DNA of 45,221 nucleotides from Bacteroidaceae bacterium (GTDB lineage Bacteria; Bacteroidota; Bacteroidia; Bacteroidales; Bacteroidaceae): NCBI GenBank assembly GCA_017464345.1, contig JAFUAH010000003.1, positions 1 to 45,221 of the forward strand, read 5' to 3'. Shown piece by piece: positions 1 to 7,724 of this stretch (position 1 is its first letter; each line of letters starts with the position of its first letter). The notes under the pieces were generated by a model. It saw only the letters and a program-made list of their open reading frames with translations, ran no database searches and was not told where the DNA came from. The position numbers and the translations under genes were made by a program.

Positions 1-1
1 G

Positions 2-838
2 CCTTTCGGCGCCGTGAAGGAGCAGTCGAGCGGACTCTATGCACAGCACATGGCGGAGCGGGGATTTCTGACCATCGCCTTCGACCCGTCGTTTACGGGT
101 GAGAGCGGCGGCGAGCCCCGTCGCATGGCTTCGCCCGACATCAACACCGAGGACTTCCTCGCGGCTGTCGATTTCCTCTCTAACCTCGCTGGCGTTGACC
201 CTGAGCGCATCGGCATCATCGGCATCTGCGGTTTCGGCGGCATGGCGGTCAACGCTGCTGCCATCGACCCGCGCATAAAAGCCACCGTCGCCGCCACGAT
301 GTACGACATGAGCAAGGTGAACGTGGAGGGCTACTTCAAGAGCGAGGACACGCAGGCCCAGCGCATGGAGAAGCGCCGCGCCATCGCCGCCCAGCGCACC
401 GAGGACTACCGCACGGGCACCTACCGTCGGGCAGGTGGCGTCATCGACCCGCTGCCCGAGGACGTGCCACAGTTTGTGAAGGATTATCATGCCTACTACA
501 AATGCCCTCGCGGCTACCACGAGCGCAGCGGCAACTCGACCGACGGCTGGAACGTCATCGGCTGCCAGTCGTTCCTCAACCAGCCCCTGCTCTGCTGGGC
601 GCACGAGATTGAGAACCCCGTGCTGCTCATCCACGGCGAGAAGGCTCACAGCCGCTACTTCAGCGAGTACGCCTTCGAGCGCATGACGGGCAAGCACGTC
701 GAGGGACAGAGCGCCAAGGAGGGCAACAAAGAACTCTACATCATCCCCGGCGCTTCGCACGTTGACCTCTATGATGACGAGGCCGGTGTCGTCCCCTACG
801 ACAAGATTGAGTCGTTTTATAGGGAGAACTTGAAGTAA
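2..838 (+). CDS. alpha/beta hydrolase, 5' end cut by window
   Basis: Reading frame is open from base 2 (PFGAVKEQSS...) so the true start lies upstream; a GTG at 14 is only the first in-frame start inside the window. The visible 278 residues look like the YcjY/dienelactone-hydrolase-like branch of the alpha/beta hydrolases: the early segment ERGFLTIAFDPSFTGESGG, a nucleophile-elbow-like GICGFGGMA carrying Cys rather than Ser, LIHGEKAHS near the acid position, and a late GASHVDLYDD with the likely catalytic His. No signal peptide can be judged because the N-terminus is missing. Substrate unknown. It is followed by a non-coding stretch with a broken gene, so it is probably the last gene of its transcript. 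Confidence 0.85.
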   Translation, partial: PFGAVKEQSSGLYAQHMAERGFLTIAFDPSFTGESGGEPRRMASPDINTEDFLAAVDFLSNLAGVDPERIGIIGICGFGGMAVNAAAIDPRIKATVAATMYDMSKVNVEGYFKSEDTQAQRMEKRRAIAAQRTEDYRTGTYRRAGGVIDPLPEDVPQFVKDYHAYYKCPRGYHERSGNSTDGWNVIGCQSFLNQPLLCWAHEIENPVLLIHGEKAHSRYFSEYAFERMTGKHVEGQSAKEGNKELYIIPGASHVDLYDDEAGVVPYDKIESFYRENLK

Positions 839-984
839 GAGACCTGAGTAAAGGGATCGTACATTTCTAAATATCAGGTGCGAAGTTACAAAATTTGAAG
901 CAAAAGTCGTAACTTTGCCTCGTTATTACCACTCGAATCTATTCGCTTTTCGCAGAAAAGAACATAGTTTAAGGGAACAGGCTT

Positions 985-1142
985 ATGATAGACCAGATGA
1001 TTGACTATAACATTTTGAGCCCCCTAACGGGGGATGGCTTTAAAGCAGGGACATCAAGGCCCATCCACTCGTTACCAAGGACATTGTAGTTCGAGGGTTC
1101 ATCATCGATTCTGAGACGTGAGCGTTGGAAGAGATTAACTGA
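985..1142 (+). pseudogene. beta-carbonic anhydrase relic, middle deleted
   Basis: The ATG at 985 opens MIDQMIDYN, which resembles the N-terminus of Bacteroidales beta-carbonic anhydrases. After a short unrelated stretch containing a CCCCCTAACGGGGG hairpin, the frame beginning at 1044 reads KAHPLVTKDIVVRGFI then IDSET-stop-ALEEIN, the usual C-terminal strand of beta-carbonic anhydrases (VRGFIxDxxTGxLxE). The internal stop at 1119-1121 is what one base change of a Gly codon (GGA to TGA) would give. The zinc-binding Cys/His core, roughly 130-150 residues, is absent. So this is a remnant with both ends kept and the middle lost. Family assignment is from recalled motifs on a very short relic. Bases 839-984 hold only a weak TAACTTTG box at 910-917. 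Confidence 0.6.
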
Positions 1143-1148
1143 AATATA

Positions 1149-2018
1149 ATGGAACAGAGAACATCTGAAGAATTATATCTATACTTACCTACCAAGCAGA
1201 AAATATTGCAGGCAGTATTGATAACGTTTGGCGTTTTGGCAATAACATCCTGCAGTACATGGAACAGTTCTGGGTATGAGACACTTTCTAGTTTGGAGAG
1301 GAACAAGATAGTCGTATGTCAAGATGGTATAGGAAACCTGCACAACGACGGACAGGTGTACTTGGTTACAACCGGGCAACTACAAGAGTACCTTGACACT
1401 GCGGGACGAGTCGTCATCTACGAATACCTGTTCTACTGTAAATCGGGACACTGCATAAATCCTTTGACAGTCGAACAGGATTGCAAGAATCATGGAGCAC
1501 GATTCCTTGTGATGATGGAGAATTATGAGGGCATCATCGGTCTTCCGCCTCTGAAATCACCCATTCTGGCTGTAAATCCAGCACCATTTGGCAAGAAAAT
1601 AACCAAAACTTGTACTCCACAGTTCTTCAACCGATTGACTTCAACAACCTACAAGACCCGTGGTTATGGGCGCTATTATTTGTTTGATAGCGGAAAGTTC
1701 AAAGGATGTTTCAACAACTACAAGGATGCTCTCATTACTGATAAAGCATCTTTGCCGGAGCACTCGCCAAATGTATTCCTGGTGATGTACGACGCGGAAA
1801 TTGGCAAAGAAGCACTGTCGAAAGCCATCAAAGAATACAAATGTGAGATAGTCTATGACTACAATATCATCAACGGCATGGCTTTGAAGAAGCCTGATGG
1901 CAAGACACTCGAAGAGACCATGCAGTATTTCAAGACGGTCAAAGGCGTGACACATGTGGAATACGACCACGTCTACCATCTGACAGACCCTGTAAAACCC
2001 AAATTAGAGATACAATGA
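1149..2018 (+). CDS. putative lipoprotein with S8-propeptide-like (inhibitor I9-like) C-terminus
   Basis: 289 residues. Residues about 19-36 form a hydrophobic segment ending in AITSC, a plausible lipobox, so the mature protein would be lipid-anchored. Residues about 85-130 contain FYCKSGHC with surrounding beta-strand-like sequence, which recalls a thioredoxin-like redox site but is not a classic CxxC. Residues about 206-280 (VFLVMYDAEIG ... INGMALKKPDG ... VEYDHVYHLTD) match the pattern of the peptidase S8 propeptide/I9 fold (conserved NGMA core, E-x-DHV end). No protease is adjacent, so a chaperone or inhibitor role is only a guess. The last 33 codons recur, at DNA level too, at the end of the DUF1294 gene at 21270-21701. 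Confidence 0.7.
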   Translation: MEQRTSEELYLYLPTKQKILQAVLITFGVLAITSCSTWNSSGYETLSSLERNKIVVCQDGIGNLHNDGQVYLVTTGQLQEYLDTAGRVVIYEYLFYCKSGHCINPLTVEQDCKNHGARFLVMMENYEGIIGLPPLKSPILAVNPAPFGKKITKTCTPQFFNRLTSTTYKTRGYGRYYLFDSGKFKGCFNNYKDALITDKASLPEHSPNVFLVMYDAEIGKEALSKAIKEYKCEIVYDYNIINGMALKKPDGKTLEETMQYFKTVKGVTHVEYDHVYHLTDPVKPKLEIQ

Positions 2019-2066
2019 AACAAAACCTGTCAGCGATGTGCTGGGCAGGAATCTGTAATTGTGATA

Positions 2067-2681
2067 TTATTTCTTTATGCGGAAGTTAATGGTATAGCCG
2101 CCTTTGCGGGCTATCTGCAAGTCAGTGAAACCAGCATTGGTGAGCAGTTGGCTGATTTCATCAACAGGCAGAATGCGCATGGCTTCTATCTCGTTAGCCC
2201 AGTAGCACATGGTGGAACTGCTTTCGTCACCGTAGGAGAAAGTAAACATGCCACCAGGCTTCAACACACGGAAGACTTCTGCAAAGGCCTTCTTCAGGTC
2301 GGGCCAGAAATAGACAGTCTCGTAGGCTGTCACGAGGTCGAACTTCGCATCCTCATAGGGAAGTTCCATCACATTGCCCTGCTGGATGAAGCAGCGGGTG
2401 CCGATGTGCTTGCGATTGTTCTTGATGCTGTAGGCAACGCTCTCCTCCGAGTAGTCGATGCCATAGACCTTGCCCTCGGGACAGCGTTTCAGCATACGGG
2501 CAATGTTCTTGCCTCCTCCACAGCCTGCATCGAGTATCGTCCAGTCTGGCTGGAAGTCGATGAGTGAGAGGTTCCAAAGTGCCATTGGCGTATGCGTCAG
2601 GTTCATCATGCGCAGTGCCAGTCGCCCCATCCATCCTTCAGGATGGGCGTTTGTGTTCCAGAATTTACTAAGTGTTCCCAT
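2067..2681 (-). CDS. class I SAM-dependent methyltransferase
   Basis: 204 residues with a clear Rossmann methyltransferase pattern: motif I ILDAGCGGGKN at about residues 49-59, an acidic end of strand 2 (VYGIDYSEE), the post-motif QGNVMELPYEDAKFDLV, then FRVLKPGGMFTFS. This is the Methyltransf_11/25 type used on small molecules, and the substrate cannot be read from sequence. It is last in a minus-strand group: acyltransferase (3141-4217), small membrane ORF, 72-residue ORF, then this gene 23 bases later. It converges with the lipoprotein gene that ends at 2018, with 48 bases between them and no strong hairpin. Confidence 0.88.
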   Translation of the reverse strand: MGTLSKFWNTNAHPEGWMGRLALRMMNLTHTPMALWNLSLIDFQPDWTILDAGCGGGKNIARMLKRCPEGKVYGIDYSEESVAYSIKNNRKHIGTRCFIQQGNVMELPYEDAKFDLVTAYETVYFWPDLKKAFAEVFRVLKPGGMFTFSYGDESSSTMCYWANEIEAMRILPVDEISQLLTNAGFTDLQIARKGGYTINFRIKK

Positions 2682-2704
2682 TATTTTACAGAAATTGAGT
2701 TAAT

Positions 2705-2923
2705 TTACTTTCTATACTTCTCTATCCATCTGATGGCGAAGTCAACAAGTTCCCGTTGGCGCATCAGGCGGATGGTTGCATTGCCTAACTGCACCTTGCT
2801 GACGGTGTGGTCTTGTTCGAAGGCTTCACCTATCTGGATGAAGTCTTCGCCATCGACATAAAGAGTGTCGTAGGCTTTCCACACCCGCTGACCGTTTTCC
2901 ATCATGGCACTATGCTCTGTCAA
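2705..2923 (-). CDS. hypothetical 72-residue protein
   Basis: A small acidic soluble ORF; the frame can begin with TTG at 2923, which overlaps the TGA of the upstream 62-residue ORF (TTGA), or with one of the paired ATGs a few codons later (AMMENGQ). The body reads VWKAYDTLYVDGEDFIQIGEAFEQ and ends IRWIEKYRK. I do not recognise the family. Its tight overlap with the gene before and 23-base gap to the methyltransferase after suggest it is cotranscribed with them. An alternative is that this and the preceding ORF are one protein split by a frameshift. Confidence 0.5.
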   Translation of the reverse strand: MTEHSAMMENGQRVWKAYDTLYVDGEDFIQIGEAFEQDHTVSKVQLGNATIRLMRQRELVDFAIRWIEKYRK

Positions 2924-3108
2924 GAGGTGCTTGCTGGGATAATTGGCACGAGAACTTTACTTAAGGCAGAGAGTAATACCAGAATAACAGTCAAAATGCA
3001 AAATGCTGTTGGCATCTGGCAGAGATTATAAAAAACAAGCCACCATGTGACTGACATAAGGATGATGCATGGCATCGTCAAAAGAAGTTTTCTTTGTTTG
3101 ATATTCAT
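2920..3108 (-). CDS. hypothetical small membrane protein (62 aa)
   Basis: The ATG at 3108 opens a 62-residue ORF with two hydrophobic segments (about residues 9-30 and 35-56) after the basic start MNIKQRK, so a two-pass inner-membrane protein is expected. Family unknown. It lies 32 bases after the acyltransferase and overlaps the next ORF by four bases. It could be the membrane half of a longer protein interrupted at the TTGA junction near 2920. Confidence 0.5.
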   Translation of the reverse strand: MNIKQRKLLLTMPCIILMSVTWWLVFYNLCQMPTAFCILTVILVLLSALSKVLVPIIPASTS

Positions 3109-3140
3109 AATAATGCTAATTATAAGTAAACTTATTATTG

Positions 3141-4217
3141 TTATCCTATCAAATATTTACTATGGGGAAGATATGAAGCGAATCGAGTCAAAATACAGCA
3201 GAAGCCAAAAGTGACAAAACCTGTTAGAAGAATGGTAATAGGTGTATTGACGGTTCCCATAAGCAGCCAATAGGCAGCACCCAGCACAAAGATGTGCATC
3301 AGATATATTCCATAACTGAGTCGTGATACTTCACGGATAAACCTTGATGGTTTAATTATTTGCTTCATCATTATAAACAAACCTGTGGTCATCATAATAA
3401 CATTGATATTACAGAATCGCCAACTTAGTTCCAATTGCTGGAGTGTCTCCACAGTGAACATACGGCAGTACCAAATGCGGGCAGTTATTAGATAACCTAC
3501 TATATAAAGTGGAATACCAATGGATAGGCTTTTCGAAAGAGACCAGTCAATATAGGTTCGGATATAGTGAGCCAATACCATGTAGCCAACAAAGCCAGAA
3601 AAATACCAAAACACATGGAATTCATTCCAATAACACTCACCATAAAGTTCAGGAGAAAGCAATTTCAAATAATGCCAAAAAGAAGTAAATAGCCATATAC
3701 ACAAGAACATTTCCTCTCCTCGTCGTGAGACCTTTTCAAGCCAAGGTGAAATAACGGGCATAAACAGGTAGAGACCAATCAACATATAGATGAACCACAG
3801 ATGGCCGCTGTTAGCATTAAAATTAGTAAGAAGTTGCAGCAACGAAGCCGTCAGGGCATTGATGTCCATACCAGCGAATAGAGGTGGTAATATAGCATAG
3901 AGCATCGACCATACCACAAACGGTATAACCACGCGGACGAAACGGCGACGGAAAAAAGTTGATGTAGGTTGCCGGAGTGGCAACAGTAGATAGGCTGATG
4001 CCATTACGAATAGTGGAACGCTAGGACGCAAGGCACTATCGATAATGCTCACCCATAGGCCATCTTCTGCATTATGAATGCCGATTTTGTCACCATCGAT
4101 AAAGAAGAACTCGCAAGAGTGCACCATTATCACCATAAAACAGGCAATCGCACGTAGATAATCCAAAAATACGATGCGCTGACCATCGTTTACATTACAA
4201 GAAGTTTTTTCAATCAT
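3141..4217 (-). CDS. acyltransferase family 3 membrane protein
   Basis: 358 residues, about ten hydrophobic segments. The start FLDYLRAIACFMVIMVHSCEFF is the signature of the Acyl_transf_3/OafA family, with the conserved His (V-H-S) in the first membrane segment; later HLWFIYMLIGLYLFMPVI and YGIYLMHIFVLG fit the same fold. Members O-acylate surface glycans, peptidoglycan or secondary metabolites at the inner membrane. It heads the minus-strand group that ends with the methyltransferase, so the two may modify the same glycan or metabolite, but this is inference from gene order. Start ATG 4217 follows the promoter near 4320. Confidence 0.9.
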   Translation of the reverse strand: MIEKTSCNVNDGQRIVFLDYLRAIACFMVIMVHSCEFFFIDGDKIGIHNAEDGLWVSIIDSALRPSVPLFVMASAYLLLPLRQPTSTFFRRRFVRVVIPFVVWSMLYAILPPLFAGMDINALTASLLQLLTNFNANSGHLWFIYMLIGLYLFMPVISPWLEKVSRRGEEMFLCIWLFTSFWHYLKLLSPELYGECYWNEFHVFWYFSGFVGYMVLAHYIRTYIDWSLSKSLSIGIPLYIVGYLITARIWYCRMFTVETLQQLELSWRFCNINVIMMTTGLFIMMKQIIKPSRFIREVSRLSYGIYLMHIFVLGAAYWLLMGTVNTPITILLTGFVTFGFCCILTRFASYLPHSKYLIG

Positions 4218-4294
4218 AGTTCAATTTATTTAATATTGTGTCCTAACTGAGGGCGAAATCCTGCTCATATCATCCATATTTTGAGTTTTATTTT

Positions 4295-4331
4295 GTACCT
4301 TTGCACTTGAAAAAGTGCGGTGCAAAGGTAC
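4295..4331. promoter_or_regulatory. face-to-face promoters in a 12-bp inverted repeat
   Basis: GTACCTTTGCAC (4295-4306) and its exact reverse complement GTGCAAAGGTAC (4320-4331) lie 13 bases apart. Each contains a Bacteroidetes -7 box TAccTTTG, one reading right toward the LuxR-type gene (start 4382) and one reading left toward the acyltransferase (start 4217). For the leftward box a TTG lies 20 bases upstream, as expected for the -33 element. The boxes point at each other, so the two transcripts would overlap at their 5' ends. Confidence 0.65.
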
Positions 4332-4381
4332 GGGGTTTCCGTGAGCCGTGCAATACTGATTTATAACCATTCTTACGGATT

Positions 4382-5152
4382 ATGGATGTACTGAGACGAG
4401 AATTACAGGAGGTTTTCCATCGGCATGAGTTCCGCTTGTCGGCCTTGAGCGAGGCCGACATCGAGGCGTGCCGACAGTTTATCAGCGCCTCGACGGCCAT
4501 CAGTCAGGGGTGCGCCATCTTGAGCGACCTGGCCACCAACGGCAGTTACTTCGCGATTGGCCGTCTGGTTGACATCCTGGGGCTGCACGGGGAGGTGCCC
4601 GAAGAGGAGTTGATAGACATCGACGAGGACTTCATCTATCGGCGCATCCATCCCGAGGACTTGGTGGACAAGCGGATGCTCGAACTGCGATTCTTTGAGA
4701 AGGCAGTGGACCTGTCGGCAGAGGAGCGGCTGAAATACCATGCCACTTGCCGCATACGGATGCAGAAGGCCTGCGGCGATTACATCTACGTCCACAATGT
4801 GACCCGTATCCAGCAGAACGACGCCGATGGACTGATGCGGCTGGTGACCTGTCTTTATGAACTTTCACCCGACCAGAACGAGATTCGCGGCATCAATCCC
4901 CACATCGTCAACGTCGAGACCGGAGAGGTGCAGCAGTTGGCGCTTTACGAGGAACGCTTCAACATTCTCTCCAGTCGCGAGAAGGAAATTCTGTTGCTCA
5001 TCAAGCGCGGCCTGCTCAGCAAAGAGATTGCCGACACTCTGCACATCAGCATCCACACCGTCAACACGCATCGCCAGAATATCCTCCAGAAACTGAGCGT
5101 CAACAATTCGATGGAAGCCGTACAAACGGCCACGGCGATGATGCTGTTGTGA
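4382..5152 (+). CDS. LuxR-type helix-turn-helix regulator
   Basis: 256 residues. The C-terminal 60 residues read LSSREKEILLLIKRGLLSKE then IADTLHISIHTVNTH and QNILQKL, the canonical GerE/LuxR DNA-binding domain. The N-terminal 190 residues lack an obvious receiver Asp and resemble the ligand- or signal-sensing N-termini seen in Bacteroidales LuxR-type proteins; a PAS-like fold is possible. It is followed after 23 bases by an acyl-ACP thioesterase, so the pair is probably one transcript. The start ATG 4382 lies about 70 bases downstream of the rightward promoter box. Confidence 0.88.
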   Translation: MDVLRRELQEVFHRHEFRLSALSEADIEACRQFISASTAISQGCAILSDLATNGSYFAIGRLVDILGLHGEVPEEELIDIDEDFIYRRIHPEDLVDKRMLELRFFEKAVDLSAEERLKYHATCRIRMQKACGDYIYVHNVTRIQQNDADGLMRLVTCLYELSPDQNEIRGINPHIVNVETGEVQQLALYEERFNILSSREKEILLLIKRGLLSKEIADTLHISIHTVNTHRQNILQKLSVNNSMEAVQTATAMMLL

Positions 5153-5175
5153 ATCACGTATTATTATAACAGCAT

Positions 5176-5967
5176 ATGATTACAAACGGGAAATACAGAC
5201 ATACCTATACACCGACGGCATCCGACATCACGCCGCTCTACCGGCTGACGCCCAATGCCATGCTGATGTACTTCCAGGACAGTTTCGCACGCCTGATGAC
5301 TATTCACCGCCTGGCAGCCTTCGACATCGTGAAGCAGCGGCGGATGTGGGTCATCACGGAGTTTCAGATTGACGTCCAGCCGACGGTGACCTACTGGTCG
5401 GAGGACTTTATCGTGGAACTGTGGGTGAGCGAACTGACCTCGCTCCGCATATACTGCGATTTCCGCATCTTGCGAAAGGATACAGAGCAGTTGATAGCCT
5501 CAGGCACAAGCCAGTGGAACATCCTCAATCTCGACACCAAACGCTTGGAGACGACCGATTTCCTTGCCGACGACTTGGTGGTGGTGCCCCAGTTAATGAC
5601 TGGCAGCCACAAGAAGGTCCGGTTCCCCAAGCCGCAGTCGTTCGATATGCAGATGGAGCATCGCGCCACCCGTCTCGACCTCGACTTCAATTTCCACGTC
5701 AGCAACCGCAGTTATGTCACTATCGCCCTGCTCACCATGCCCGACGATGTGCTTGCCTCGCAGACACTGGCGTCCCTCACCGTCCATTGGCTGCACGAGA
5801 CTTATCTCGACGAGATGCTGACGTGCCGCATGTCACGTACAGATGACGGGAGTTACCTCCACACGCTGACCAACGCGGATGGAAATGTGGTGTGCGAACT
5901 GATGAGCCGTTGGATGCCACAATCAGAAACTCCAGATGTAAGTGAAGTGTTGAACAGAGATTTATAA
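5176..5967 (+). CDS. acyl-ACP thioesterase
   Basis: 263 residues in the Acyl-ACP_TE family, a double-hotdog enzyme that releases fatty acids from acyl carrier protein. Visible family features are the N-terminal YRLTPNAMLMYFQDSF (first hotdog helix), MWVITEFQIDV and the second hotdog with HVSNRSYVTIAL (the Asn-His type active-site region). Cytoplasmic, no signal peptide. It is coupled to the LuxR-type regulator before it. The stop codon lies 12 bases before the first TAAATYSSRATTTA border motif at 5979, where the accessory strip begins. Confidence 0.88.
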   Translation: MITNGKYRHTYTPTASDITPLYRLTPNAMLMYFQDSFARLMTIHRLAAFDIVKQRRMWVITEFQIDVQPTVTYWSEDFIVELWVSELTSLRIYCDFRILRKDTEQLIASGTSQWNILNLDTKRLETTDFLADDLVVVPQLMTGSHKKVRFPKPQSFDMQMEHRATRLDLDFNFHVSNRSYVTIALLTMPDDVLASQTLASLTVHWLHETYLDEMLTCRMSRTDDGSYLHTLTNADGNVVCELMSRWMPQSETPDVSEVLNRDL

Positions 5968-5978
5968 ATGTTATTAGA

Positions 5979-5992
5979 TAAATCGGAATTTA
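5979..5992. repeat. border motif copy 1 (TAAATCGGAATTTA)
   Basis: 14-bp near-palindrome, TAAAT and ATTTA arms around CGGA. It sits between the thioesterase stop and the likely RhuM start codon, and its last base is the first base of that ATG. One of six closely similar sites in 5.97-10.14 kb. Confidence 0.6.
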
Positions 5993-6784
5993 TGGATGAA
6001 AACCAAATAGTAATATATCAGACGGAAGACGGGCAGACACAGATAGATGTCCGCCTGGAAAATGATACGGTGTGGCTGACGCAGGCACAAATGGCAGAAC
6101 TGTTTCAGAAAGACCAGTCGGTTGTTGCCCGCCACATCAACAATGCTTTTAGTGAAGGTGAATTGGAAGAAAAAAGTAATATGCATTTTTTGCATAATAC
6201 TCAATATAAATATCGCCCGACGAAAATCTATAGTCTTGATGTAATCATCTCTGTCGGATATCGCGTTAAGAGCAAGCGAGGCACTGCATTCCGCATCTGG
6301 GCCCGAAAGATATTGAAGGATTACCTTGTCAAAGGTTATGCCATCAACGAGCATATGCGCAAGGAACAAGTAGGCGAACTGCGGCAACTGGTGGGTGTGC
6401 TGGGGCGCACCATCCAAGGTCAGCCCTTGCTCTCTAATGACGAAACCCATGCCCTGTTCGACGTGGTGACGGACTACGCCTATGCCCTCGACACCCTCGA
6501 CGACTACGACTACCAACGTATTACGGTGAAGGGCGCCACGCAGGAAGAGAGATTCCACGCTACCTATGAAGAACCATTCCTTCAGCGACGGCAACAAACG
6601 CATTGCTGCCACACTGTTCCTTTGGTTCCTAAACAACAACGGCATTCTCTATCGCACCGATGGCAGCAAACGATTGTCGGACAATACCCTCGTAGCCCTC
6701 ACGCTGATGATTGCTGAGAGTCGGACGGAAGAAAAGGACGTGATGGTGAAGGTGGTGGTGAATCTTATCAATCAGAACAACTAA
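5992..6784 (+). pseudogene. RhuM-Fic virulence-type protein, internal deletion and frameshift
   Basis: The ATG at 5992 (MDENQIVIYQ) is the normal start of RhuM-family proteins; the ORF also opens at 5968. The RhuM part is intact to about TQEERFHATYEE (VWLTQAQMAELF, KDQSVVARHINN, DVIISVGYRVKS). At about 6570 the frame becomes nonsense, while another frame, from 6566 to 6784, gives KNHSFSDGNKRIAATLFLWFLNNN, the Fic/DOC active-site motif (HxFxDGNxR) and C-terminus. Full-length homologues have roughly 55-60 residues between these pieces. So a deletion with loss of frame joined the two halves, leaving the Fic catalytic loop untranslated. The junction holds GAAGAA, possible short homology. The protein from the first frame (to 6717) would be RhuM plus a meaningless tail. 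Confidence 0.82.
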
Positions 6785-6795
6785 ATCGGAATTTA
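6782..6795. repeat. border motif copy 2 (TAAATCGGAATTTA)
   Basis: Identical to copy 1. Its first three bases are the stop codon of the Fic half of the pseudogene, and the next gene starts five bases later at 6800. Confidence 0.6.
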
Positions 6796-6799
6796 CTAT

Positions 6800-7063
6800 A
6801 TGGATGATAATGCCATTGTTTATCTACTTACTTTTGTTGGGGTAGTGTTGATATTCATTGAGTGGCTTCGTATTAGCCGTAAAAGGAGTATTCTAAGTAT
6901 GATAATATTTTTGTCATATTCAGCTCCCCTTTATTATCTGATGATCTTTAAAGGACATGGAGGTGCCGCATTTACATGGTGGATGTATTTAGTTCTATTC
7001 ACGTCAATCCATGAAGTTGTATTGCTTTATAGAATTGTTAAATCTTACATCAAGAATCATTGA
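6800..7063 (+). CDS. hypothetical small membrane protein (87 aa)
   Basis: 87 residues with three hydrophobic segments (about 6-24, 31-50 and 57-78), a polytopic inner-membrane protein ending in the basic tail RIVKSYIKNH. I do not recognise a family. It lies between border-motif copies 2 and 3 and is AT-richer than its neighbours, which fits an acquired gene. Small membrane proteins next to Fic-type genes are sometimes immunity or effector proteins, but nothing here proves that. Confidence 0.55.
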   Translation: MDDNAIVYLLTFVGVVLIFIEWLRISRKRSILSMIIFLSYSAPLYYLMIFKGHGGAAFTWWMYLVLFTSIHEVVLLYRIVKSYIKNH

Positions 7064-7067
7064 AGCA

Positions 7068-7081
7068 TAAATTCCAATTTA
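7068..7081. repeat. border motif copy 3 (TAAATTCCAATTTA)
   Basis: Same arms as the other copies with the core in reverse-complement orientation (TCCA versus TCCG). It begins four bases after the stop of the small membrane gene. The following bases CCGCA also follow copy 6 at 10120-10133. Confidence 0.55.
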
Positions 7082-7159
7082 CCGCATATTAAAGAATCCC
7101 GGGCATGGATGCCACAAGGAAAGTAAGATTGCGTACATTGTTAATATATACCGATAACC

Positions 7160-7720
7160 ATGAAAAAAGAACCTATCCAACAGCCCTCCCTCGCGGAGGA
7201 TACCGCCGCCCCTCTGCGCTACGAGGACGTGCCTGCCCTTTGGGCCGTATGCCCCAACGGCGATTGCCCACGTGCCCACGAGTGTCTGCGCCATCATGCC
7301 TATACCCTTGCCCCGAAGACGGAGAAACAGCACCTCAGCGTCCTGCCGCAGGCTTGGCAGGAAGGACCCTGCACGGAGTTTGCCGAGGACCGTCCGCAAC
7401 GGCTGGCATGGGGTATGACGCGCCTGTTCCGTGGCATTCCAGAATGGAAGGCCACGGCCATACGCCACGAATTGTACGACCTCTTCGGGGCAGAGCGCAC
7501 CTACTACCGCTACCGTCGGGGCGAGTACGTCATCACGCCGGAGGTGCAACAGCAGATAGCCGACCTCTTTGCCCGCCACGGCATCACCGCCCCACGGCAG
7601 TACGACATTGCCCGACTGACCTACTACTTCCCATCGCCCGGATTCGGCAGTCTGCACTCCTACACCGACGAGCGTACGCTGAAGCGTCTGGAAGAATGGA
7701 AACGAAGCAGCAGAGGCTGA
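7160..7720 (+). CDS. DUF6078-like protein
   Basis: 186 residues, soluble, no signal peptide. The N-terminal third has CPNGDCPRAHECLRHHA, a Cys-rich pattern, and the rest includes FRGIPEWKATAIRHELYDLFG and TYYRYRRGEYVITPEVQQQI. I recall this arrangement as the Bacteroidales family DUF6078, of unknown function; the recall is not checked. The four Cys/His residues near the start could bind metal. A four-unit palindrome array begins five bases after the stop codon. GC is higher than in the small genes on either side, so it probably has a different origin. Confidence 0.65.
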   Translation: MKKEPIQQPSLAEDTAAPLRYEDVPALWAVCPNGDCPRAHECLRHHAYTLAPKTEKQHLSVLPQAWQEGPCTEFAEDRPQRLAWGMTRLFRGIPEWKATAIRHELYDLFGAERTYYRYRRGEYVITPEVQQQIADLFARHGITAPRQYDIARLTYYFPSPGFGSLHSYTDERTLKRLEEWKRSSRG

Positions 7721-7724
7721 CCCC

